Below the pieces are notes generated by a model. It had not been told where the DNA came from. It saw only the letters and a list, made by a program, of their open reading frames with translations, and did no database searches. The position numbers and the translations under genes were made by a program. This document shows, in pieces, positions 56,537-64,000 of a stretch of 64,000 nucleotides of DNA. Within the stretch, counting starts at the first letter, position 1, and each line of letters opens with the position of its first letter. Origin of the DNA: Micromonospora sp. NBC_00421 (GTDB lineage: Bacteria; Actinomycetota; Actinomycetes; Mycobacteriales; Micromonosporaceae); NCBI RefSeq assembly GCF_036017915.1, contig NZ_CP107929.1:6623001-6687000 (forward strand), read 5' to 3'.

Positions 56537-56576
56537 CGTCGCTGGCACCCCACGTCCCGCCGGTGGTGAACGCGGA

Positions 56577-57836
56577 TCAGCGGGTGCCGGAGGCGTTGGC
56601 CCGGCGGCGTGACAGCGCGTCCACGCTGGCCGCGAGGAGCAGCACCACGCCGGTGACCACGTACTTCACCCCGGCGCTGTAACCCATCAGACCCATGCCG
56701 TTGTCGATGACGGCGACCACCGCGCCACCGAGCACGGCGTCGAGGACCCGGCCCTTACCGCCGAAGAGGCTGGTGCCGCCGATCACCGCCGCGCCGACAG
56801 CGTAGAGCAGCACGTTGCTGCCGCCGGTGTTCGGGTCCACCGAGTTGGCCCGGCTCGCCGCGACGATGCCGCCGACGGCCGCCATCGACGAGCAGATCAC
56901 GAAGACCGAGATCCGGATCCGGTCGACGTTGATGCCGGCCCGCCGCGCGGCCTCCTTGTTGCCACCGACGGCGTAGACGTGCCGGCCGTAGCTGGTGCGC
57001 TGGAGCACGAAGGTCCAGACGATCAGCAGCACCGCGATGACCGGCACCACGATCGGCACGCCCTTGAGCGAGTTGATCAGGACGTTGCGGCTGCGCTCCT
57101 GGTTGAGGATGTAGACCGCGAGGCCGAGGATCAGGGTCAGCCCGCCGATCCGGGCGAGCACGACCGCCATCGGGTCGGTGGTCAGGCCCCGGGCCAGCCG
57201 CTTACGGTGCCGCAGCAGTTGCACGGCCGCGTACCCGCCGACCGCGATGGCGGCCAGCGCCCAGCCGAGGGTGGGCGGGAGGTTGCGGTTGGCGATCGCC
57301 ACCAGCACCTCGTCGTTGACCGGGATGTTGCTGCCCCCGCTGATCAGCATCAGCACGATGCCCTGGAAGGCGAGGAAGCCGGCCAGGGTGACCACGAAGG
57401 ACGGGATGCCGATCTTCGCGACCAGGAAGCCGAGCACGGTGCCGATGACCACGCCGGTGAGGATCGCGGCGAGCACTGCCACGTACCAGGGGTAGCCGGC
57501 CTTGGTGGCGACGTTGGCCAGGATGGCCGCGCAGACCCCGCTGGCGAAGCCGGCGGAGAGGTCGATCTCGCCGAGCAGCAGGACGAAGACCAGCCCCATG
57601 GCGATCAGGGTGACCGCCGCGCCCTGGGTGAACAGGTTGGCGAAGTTGCCGGCGGTGAGGAACGACGGCCGCATGATCGAGAAGACCGTGCAGAGCACGA
57701 TCAGCCCGAGTACGGCGGGCAGCGCGCCGATGTCGCCGCCGCGTACCCGACCCCAGTAGCCGCGGAGGTGGCTGCCGACGGTCGGCGTCGGGGTGACTGC
57801 CGCCGGCCCTTCCTTGTGCACGGCGGTGGTGGTCAT
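56577..57836 (-). CDS. xylH: Sugar ABC transporter permease (XylH-like)
   Basis: 419 aa, about ten hydrophobic helices. NLFTQGAAVTLIAMGLVFVLLLGEIDLSAG and KIGIPSFVVTLAGFLAFQG, then ASRANSVDPNTGGSNVLLYAVGAAVIGG, match XylH/RbsC monosaccharide permeases. ATG 57836 has AGGAGG upstream and overlaps the ATPase stop by four bases. Confidence 0.92.
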   Translation of the reverse strand: MTTTAVHKEGPAAVTPTPTVGSHLRGYWGRVRGGDIGALPAVLGLIVLCTVFSIMRPSFLTAGNFANLFTQGAAVTLIAMGLVFVLLLGEIDLSAGFASGVCAAILANVATKAGYPWYVAVLAAILTGVVIGTVLGFLVAKIGIPSFVVTLAGFLAFQGIVLMLISGGSNIPVNDEVLVAIANRNLPPTLGWALAAIAVGGYAAVQLLRHRKRLARGLTTDPMAVVLARIGGLTLILGLAVYILNQERSRNVLINSLKGVPIVVPVIAVLLIVWTFVLQRTSYGRHVYAVGGNKEAARRAGINVDRIRISVFVICSSMAAVGGIVAASRANSVDPNTGGSNVLLYAVGAAVIGGTSLFGGKGRVLDAVLGGAVVAVIDNGMGLMGYSAGVKYVVTGVVLLLAASVDALSRRRANASGTR

Positions 57837-58657
57837 CGAACGCCTCCTGGAGTGGTGTCGGCGGGCCGCGCGCCGTTGCCGTTGCCGGCCGTGACCGGTT
57901 CGCCGGTGAGGCCGAGGTTGCCGGAGCGGCCGGCGGTGATCAGCTCGACGACCTGCGAGTGGGTGATGTCGGTGGTCTTCACCTGGGCGACCATCTGGCC
58001 GAGGTAGAGCGCGGCGACCCGGTCGGAGACGGCGAAGACGTCGTTCATGTTGTGCGAGATCAGCACCACGGCCAGGCCGTTGTCGGCCAGCCGCCGGACC
58101 AGTTCGAGGACCTGGGCGGTCTGGGCGACCCCGAGCGCGGCGGTCGGCTCGTCCAGGATGACCAGCCTGCTGTTCCAGAGCACCGCCTTGGCGATGGCCA
58201 CCGTCTGCCGCTGGCCGCCGGAGAGGCTGGAGACGTGCTGGCGCAGCGACTTCACCGTCCGCACGGAGAGCCCGGCGAGGGTGTCCGCCGCCATCTGCTC
58301 CATGGTCGGCTCGTCGAGCACCAGCCCGCTGTGCTTCTCCCGGCCGAGGAACATGTTCTGCACGATGTCGAGGTTGTCGCAGAGCGCGAGGTCCTGGTAG
58401 ACGACCTCGATGCCGAGCGTGGCGGCGTCCCGGGGGCTGTTGATGCTCACCGGGCGGCCGTCGAAGAGGAACTCGCCGGCGTCGGCCGGGTAGATGCCGC
58501 TGATGCACTTGACCAGGGTGGACTTGCCGGCACCGTTGTCGCCGACCAGTGCGGTCACCTCTCCGGCGTGGGCGGCGAGGGCGACGTCGCGCAGGACCTG
58601 GACGGGACCGAAGCTCTTGTCGATCCCGCGCAGTTCCAGCAGGGGGGTCGCGGACAC
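57833..58657 (-). CDS. xylG: Sugar ABC transporter ATPase (XylG-like, single domain)
   Basis: 274 aa. Walker A VGDNGAGKSTLVKCISG, signature LSGGQRQTVAIAKAV, Walker B LVILDEPTAALG and ISHNMNDVFAVSD are present. It is a single ABC domain, whereas classic XylG/RbsA are tandem duplicates of about 500 residues; the half-size form is common in actinobacteria and must act as a homodimer. GTG 58657 follows AAGGAG. Confidence 0.9.
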   Translation of the reverse strand: MSATPLLELRGIDKSFGPVQVLRDVALAAHAGEVTALVGDNGAGKSTLVKCISGIYPADAGEFLFDGRPVSINSPRDAATLGIEVVYQDLALCDNLDIVQNMFLGREKHSGLVLDEPTMEQMAADTLAGLSVRTVKSLRQHVSSLSGGQRQTVAIAKAVLWNSRLVILDEPTAALGVAQTAQVLELVRRLADNGLAVVLISHNMNDVFAVSDRVAALYLGQMVAQVKTTDITHSQVVELITAGRSGNLGLTGEPVTAGNGNGARPADTTPGGVR

Positions 58658-58708
58658 GGGGGTCTCCTTCGGACGGAGGGAAGATCTCGGAGCCCGTCCG
58701 GCGTCGAG

Positions 58709-58742
58709 CGCCGCCCGGCACGAGGCTCCGTGCCGGGCGGCG
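58709..58742 (-). terminator. Strong hairpin between xylF and xylG
   Basis: Fourteen perfect pairs (CGCCGCCCGGCACG at 58709-58722 with 58729-58742), six-base loop. It lies between binding-protein and ATPase genes and probably acts as an attenuator or 3' stabiliser that raises binding-protein yield. Confidence 0.75.
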
Positions 58743-58776
58743 TCGCGTCGACGGGGTACGACGCTTGTCGTACGGG

Positions 58777-59877
58777 TCAGCTGATGCCGTTCGCGGTGCA
58801 GAGCGCCGCGTACGCACCGGTGCAGAGCTTGGCCTTGTCGACGTAGCCGTCGGCCACCACGTCCTTGACGGTCGACTTGTCGATCGCCTTCGGCTCCAGC
58901 AGCACGGACGGAACGTCCCGGCCGCTCTCCGGGTCCTTGACCGTCTGACCGGTCTCCTTGCGCTCGCCCTTCGCCACGGCGATGGCCAGCTCGGCGGCCG
59001 CGTCGGCCTCCTTCTTGACGGCCTTGTAGACGGTCATGCACTGGTCACCGGCGAGGATGTTCTGCAGGCCGGTCACGTCGGCGTCCTGGCCGGTCACCGG
59101 GACCTTGCCGTTGAGCTTGTTCTTCTTCAGCACCGAGATGGCCGCGTTGCCGAGGCCGTCGTTGGCGGAGAGCACACCGTCGATCTTGCCGCCGGTCTGG
59201 GTGAGCATCTGCTCGAAGATGGTGGCACCCTGCGCCGGGTCCCAGTCCGGGACGGCCTGGTCCGGGCCCTTGGTGTATTCCTTCGAGTCGAACTTCGGCT
59301 TGAGCACCGAGTCGTAGCCGTTCTTGAACAGGGTGGCGTTGTTGTCGGTCGGCGAGCCGTTGAGGTAGGCGACCGTCGGGTTCTTGACGCCCTTCTCGGT
59401 CAGGCACTTGGCCAGGCCCTCGCCCTGGAGCTTGCCGACGGCCTCGTTGTCGAAGCTGACGTAGTACTGGGCGGAGCCGCCCAGGGTCAGCCGGTCGTAG
59501 TCGATCGTCGCGACACCCTGCGACTTCGCCTTGTCCAGCACGGCCTTGCCGGTGCCGGAGTCCAGGTTGACGATCATCAGGGTGGTGACGCCCCCGGTGA
59601 TCATCTGGTCGGCGATGGTCTGGAAGGCGTTCTTGTCGTTCTGCGCGTTCTGGATGTCCGACTCGACACCGGCGGCGTCGAACGCCTCCTTGAGGAACCT
59701 GCGGTCAGCGGTCTCCCAGCGGGCGGAGGACTTGCTGTCCGGCAGGATCACGCCGATCTTCGGCTTCTTGTCGGTGCTGCCACCGGCGTCGTCGCTCTTG
59801 GAGTCGTCGCCACAGGCGGCCATGCTGCCGGTGGCCAGCAGGCCCACGGCGGCGAAGGTGAGGAAGCCCTTGCGCAT
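58777..59877 (-). CDS. xylF: D-xylose-type ABC substrate-binding lipoprotein
   Basis: 366 aa. The signal peptide ends in MAAC with Cys22. KIGVILPDSKSSARWETADRRFLKEAFDAAGVE, DPAQGATIFEQML, VLSANDGLGNAAI and VTGQDADVTGLQNILAGDQCMTVYKA match XylF. ATG 59877 is the signal-peptide start. Probable dyad operators lie upstream. It forms an importer with xylG and xylH; xylose as ligand is inferred from similarity only. Confidence 0.9.
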   Translation of the reverse strand: MRKGFLTFAAVGLLATGSMAACGDDSKSDDAGGSTDKKPKIGVILPDSKSSARWETADRRFLKEAFDAAGVESDIQNAQNDKNAFQTIADQMITGGVTTLMIVNLDSGTGKAVLDKAKSQGVATIDYDRLTLGGSAQYYVSFDNEAVGKLQGEGLAKCLTEKGVKNPTVAYLNGSPTDNNATLFKNGYDSVLKPKFDSKEYTKGPDQAVPDWDPAQGATIFEQMLTQTGGKIDGVLSANDGLGNAAISVLKKNKLNGKVPVTGQDADVTGLQNILAGDQCMTVYKAVKKEADAAAELAIAVAKGERKETGQTVKDPESGRDVPSVLLEPKAIDKSTVKDVVADGYVDKAKLCTGAYAALCTANGIS

Positions 59878-59925
59878 GTCTGCACGGGTCCTTTCGAGGG
59901 TGGGGGAGGAGTGGTTCGGTGTTTT

Positions 59926-60021
59926 GTTGTGTCCGGCAACGTATTCCCGCTCGCGTTCCGGGCGCAAGACTGCCGAGGTCAGAAGTTTGTTGGCGGCGGT
60001 AACAATTCAGCAACGCGGTTG
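59926..60021 (-). promoter_or_regulatory. Three dyads upstream of xylF, candidate ROK operators
   Basis: GTTG-N7-CAAC at 59926-59940, TTGTT-N9-AACAA at 59987-60005, and CAAC-GCG-GTTG at 60011-60021. On the minus strand TTGCGC-17-ATACGT (about 59968 to 59940) is a possible promoter, with the first dyad at its -10/start. Repeated GTTG/CAAC half-sites suggest cooperative repressor binding. Confidence 0.45.
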
Positions 60022-60099
60022 TCACCCGCAGGACACCCGTCCCGCAATCACGCTGCGTGTCCGTTCCGCGACTACTCTGGTCGCGGTCGGGGGGTCCGG

Positions 60100-60579
60100 T
60101 CAGCCGGCGGCGATCCGCGCGGTGCCGGCCCCGGTGAGGGCCACCAGGTCGGTCGGGGCGAGCTGGAGCTGCAACCCCCGCCGGCCGGCCGAGACATAGA
60201 CGGTGTCGTGCTCCAGCGCGGAGACGTCCACCACCGTCGGCAGCCGTCGCCGCTGCCCCAGCGGGCTGATCCCACCCCGCACGTAACCGGTGCTCCGTTC
60301 GGCGGCGGCCCGGTCGGCCAGTGCGGCCCGTTTGCCGCCCAACGCCGCCGCCAGCGCCTTGAGGTCCAGCTCACCGGTGACCGGGACGACCGCCACCGCC
60401 AGCGCCCCGTCCACCTCGGCGACAAGCGTCTTGAACACCCGCTCCGGCGGTACCCCGAGAGCCGCCGCGACCAGCGCGCCGTAGTTCGGCGCGTCCGGGG
60501 AGACGTCGTACGGATGGGTGCGGTAGGTGATCTTCCGCTTGGTCAGCAACGCCGTCGCCGCGGTGGCCTGTCCCGCCAT
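60100..60579 (-). CDS. ybaK: YbaK/EbsC-type Cys-tRNA(Pro) deacylase
   Basis: 159 aa. ATALLTKRKITYRTHPYD, PPERVFKTLVAEVDGALAVAVVPV (catalytic lysine in VFKTL), GYVRGGISPLGQRRRLPTVVD are diagnostic of the YbaK domain. It clears mischarged cysteinyl-tRNA(Pro). ATG 60579 is taken; GTG 60588 is the alternative. It ends near, and runs in the same direction as, the THUMP-like gene upstream. Confidence 0.93.
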   Translation of the reverse strand: MAGQATAATALLTKRKITYRTHPYDVSPDAPNYGALVAAALGVPPERVFKTLVAEVDGALAVAVVPVTGELDLKALAAALGGKRAALADRAAAERSTGYVRGGISPLGQRRRLPTVVDVSALEHDTVYVSAGRRGLQLQLAPTDLVALTGAGTARIAAG

Positions 60580-60589
60580 GCCGGCCACG

Positions 60590-61858
60590 TTAGCCCGGCC
60601 GGCCCCCGCCCGCGACCGGTCGACCGACCAGCACCGTCGGTGCCCCGGCGACCCGGGTCAGCACCAGGCTGGCCGGGTTCTCCCCGACCAGCCTCAGGTC
60701 CCGGCGCAGTTGCTCCGGCGTCAGCGCCGAGCCCCGTTTGAGGATCTCCACCCGGCCGACCCGACGTTCCCGCAGCAGTGCGCGCAGCCGCTTCAGCGAG
60801 AACGGCAGCACGTCGACGATCTCCAGGCAGCGGCCGAACGGGGTCGGCTGCGGGGTGTCCGCGTACAGGTAGGCGATCGTCGGGTCGGCCAGCGTCGCGT
60901 CGAGGGTGTCGGCCAGTTCGGCGACCAGGTGCGCGCGGACCACCGCCGGGTCCGGGTCGTACAGGTAGCGCCGGACCGGTCCGACCTTGGCCTCGGCCGC
61001 ACCGGTGCCGGTCAACTGGTGGGCGGCGGCCGGCTCGCCGCCGGCGGGCCGACCGGAGGCGGTGCCGTTCGCCGAGCGCTGCCGGTCGGCGGGTCCCGGC
61101 CGCAGCACGGTCGCCCGGCGGGGCACCTCGGCGAGCCGACCACACCAGAGGGCCGCCTCGACCAGGTCGCCGTCGACGCTCACCCACTCCGCCTCGGCCC
61201 CGGCCGGGATCAGCGCGTGGTCGAGGCCGGGGGCCACCTTCACCACCGTGTGCGGCACCCGCCCGGCCAGCCCGGTGACGAAGTCCCACGGTGGTGAGTA
61301 GGCGTTCGGGTCGAAGATCCGTCGTCCGGTGCCGGCCCGTCGCCGGGCCGGATCGCAGAAGACCGCGTCGACCCGGGTCACGTCGAACGCCGTCGCGTCG
61401 CCGCACTCCACGGTGAACATCGCGGCCAGCCCGGCGGCCTCGGCGTTCGCGGCGGCCAGCGCGGCGGTGACCGGGTCGGCCTCCACCCCGTACACCCGGA
61501 TGCCGGCGCGGGCGGCGGCGAGCGCGTCGGCGCCGAGGCCGCAGCCCAGGTCGGCGAGGGCGCGCACCCCGGCGGCGGCGAGCCGGGCGGCCCGCCGGTC
61601 GGCGACCACCCGCCGGGTGGCCTGCTCCAGGCCGGGGCGGGTGAGGAACATCCCGGCCGCCTCCGGGCCGAACTTGCCGACCGCCCGGCGGCGCAGCTCG
61701 GCCTGGGTCAGCGCGGCGGCGGCCAGCCCGGCCGGCACCCCGCGCGACCGCAGCGCCGCCGCCGCGGCCAGCGGATCGCCGCCGGCCACCTCGGTCGCCG
61801 CGGTGAGCACGGCCGACCCCTCGGGGGTACGCAGCGCGGCGAACTGGTCCAGATCCAC
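60590..61858 (-). CDS. Class I SAM methyltransferase with THUMP-like C-terminus
   Basis: 422 aa. Motif I LADLGCGLGADALAAARAG near residue 102, VYGVEADPVTAALAAANAEAAGL, then DAVFCDPARRRAGTGRR (DPAR in place of DPPY). The C-terminal region (GRVEILKRGSALTPEQLRRDLRL) matches the THUMP-like domain of this actinobacterial family. A disordered insertion of about 35 residues sits near 260-295. GTG 61858 is taken. An RNA substrate is plausible but unproven. It overlaps the start region of ybaK closely (11 bp). Confidence 0.85.
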   Translation of the reverse strand: MDLDQFAALRTPEGSAVLTAATEVAGGDPLAAAAALRSRGVPAGLAAAALTQAELRRRAVGKFGPEAAGMFLTRPGLEQATRRVVADRRAARLAAAGVRALADLGCGLGADALAAARAGIRVYGVEADPVTAALAAANAEAAGLAAMFTVECGDATAFDVTRVDAVFCDPARRRAGTGRRIFDPNAYSPPWDFVTGLAGRVPHTVVKVAPGLDHALIPAGAEAEWVSVDGDLVEAALWCGRLAEVPRRATVLRPGPADRQRSANGTASGRPAGGEPAAAHQLTGTGAAEAKVGPVRRYLYDPDPAVVRAHLVAELADTLDATLADPTIAYLYADTPQPTPFGRCLEIVDVLPFSLKRLRALLRERRVGRVEILKRGSALTPEQLRRDLRLVGENPASLVLTRVAGAPTVLVGRPVAGGGRPG

Positions 61859-61999
61859 CCGCCCATTGTCCGGTCCGTCCCGGAGGTCGACTCGGGCGGG
61901 CCGAGGTCGCGGCCTCCGGGCGGGGTCGGCACCGCAGGGTCGCCACCGTTGAGTCGATCATGGCCGGGGTTGGGCCGGGGCGACACGGGAGGTGTCTCG
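61859..61999. other. Intergenic upstream of groESL, no gene seen
   Basis: About 140 bases between the methyltransferase gene (-) and the first CIRCE element. They probably hold the leftward promoter. Nothing else is recognised. Confidence 0.4.
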
Positions 62000-62026
62000 T
62001 TGGCACTCTCCTTGACGGAGTGCTAG
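62000..62026 (+). promoter_or_regulatory. CIRCE element 1 (HrcA operator)
   Basis: TTGGCACTC-N9-GAGTGCTAG matches consensus TTAGCACTC-N9-GAGTGCTAA at 16 of 18 positions. It lies about 190 bp upstream of groES. HrcA repression with heat-shock induction is expected. Confidence 0.93.
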
Positions 62027-62044
62027 CCGAGGAATAACCTGCGA

Positions 62045-62071
62045 TTAGCACTCTCACCCTGAGGGTGCCAG
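62045..62071 (+). promoter_or_regulatory. CIRCE element 2 (degenerate right arm)
   Basis: A perfect left half-site TTAGCACTC (62045-62053), then nine bases, then GGGTGCCAG (62063-62071), 6 of 9 to consensus. Two CIRCE copies before groESL are usual in actinomycetes. Confidence 0.8.
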
Positions 62072-62213
62072 CGTCCCGGGCCATCCGGTCCGGGTGCTGA
62101 ACGCCAGGCGGACCGGCACCCGCGACGACGGCCCCGCCCGGTGGCATGTGGCAATTGACGCTGGTCGGACTCTCGGCCGGCAACGAAACCAAGTACCCCA
62201 GGAGGGTATGCCC

Positions 62214-62522
62214 GTGACTACCGCGACCAAGGTTGCGATCAAGCCGCTCGAGGACCGCATCGTGGTCCAGGCGAACGAGGCTGAGACCACCACGGCGTCG
62301 GGCATCGTGATCCCCGACACCGCCAAGGAGAAGCCGCAGGAGGGCACCGTCCTCGCCGTCGGCCCGGGCCGGATCGACGACAAGGGCAACCGCGTGCCGC
62401 TCGACGTCAAGGTCGGCGACACCGTCCTCTACTCGAAGTACGGCGGCACCGAGATCAAGTACGCCGGCGAGGAGTACCTGGTGCTCTCCGCCCGCGACGT
62501 TCTCGCGGTCATCGAGAAGTAA
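62214..62522 (+). CDS. groES: Co-chaperonin GroES
   Basis: 102 aa. [40 protein letters not shown] contains the mobile loop that caps Gro[36 protein letters not shown] is the standard C-terminal half. GTG 62214 is chosen because AGGAGG is eight bases upstream; ATG 62208 sits only two bases from it. It is CIRCE-controlled and co-transcribed with groEL. Confidence 0.97.
   Translation: MTTATKVAIKPLEDRIVVQANEAETTTASGIVIPDTAKEKPQEGTVLAVGPGRIDDKGNRVPLDVKVGDTVLYSKYGGTEIKYAGEEYLVLSARDVLAVIEK

Positions 62523-64000
<1,478 letters not shown>

Overview
The window is high-G+C actinobacterial chromosome, most likely a Micromonosporaceae member (Micromonospora or a close relative). The evidence is the strongly G/C-ending codon use, frequent GTG starts, ATGA-coupled operons, an actinobacterial conservon (NIT-domain kinase, roadblock, DUF742, GTPase), an F420-type LLM oxidoreductase, GlnR-type operators, an NnaR-type HemD/OmpR fusion, paired CIRCE elements upstream of groESL, and TTGTCCACA-type DnaA boxes. 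No prophage, CRISPR array, insertion sequence, tRNA or rRNA was seen. Gene identities rest on protein motifs read by eye, not on a database search.

Layout. 1-4077 (-): a secreted multidomain ThuA / sugar-dehydrogenase / PKD / CBM protein that runs off the left edge. 4380-10362 (+): a promoter, a TPP riboswitch and the full thiamine operon thiE-thiO-thiS-thiG-(second ThiE/TenI-like gene)-thiD-thiC, closed by a stop-to-stop giant palindrome. 10550-12925 (-): a membrane protein with a long low-complexity tail. 13012-17326: an NMT1/SsuA-type ABC importer split over two divergent units (ATPase, LLM oxidoreductase and cupin leftward; lipoprotein and permease rightward), ending in strong palindromes. 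17624-18805 (-): an amino-acid-type binding lipoprotein. 19245-24065 (+): the cvnABCD conservon, then a ferritin-like gene with an apparent one-base frameshift.

24662-35496: a nitrate-assimilation island. One leftward operon (nasA, FAD/BFD electron-transfer subunit, nirB, nirD, nnaR) and a rightward narK each carry a GlnR-type four-site operator placed exactly 10 bp upstream of a -10 element. A methyltransferase and a MazEF toxin-antitoxin pair lie between the two. 35708-42696: rplM-rpsI, glmM, an aminotransferase, a proline-rich MmpS-like protein and glmS. 42726-44758 (-): a DUF1023 hydrolase and an EspC-like type VII secretion protein, separated from nnr by an inverted pair of DnaA boxes.

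45091-54100 (+): the housekeeping series nnr, alr, alpha/beta hydrolase, tsaE, tsaB, rimI, tsaD. It is interrupted by ung and a repeat-flanked HTH regulator. 54116-61858: a small ORF, a DUF4142 protein, a xylose-type ABC operon with a ROK regulator, ybaK and a THUMP-like methyltransferase, all placed between tsaD and groESL. 62000-64000 (+): two CIRCE operators, groES and a truncated groEL.

The most noteworthy signals are the two matched GlnR operator/promoter modules, the giant palindromes between convergent genes, short-period tandem repeats inside or beside essential genes (tsaB, tsaE, cvnA, narK), the structured leader of the NMT1-like lipoprotein gene, and the frameshift in the ferritin-like gene.
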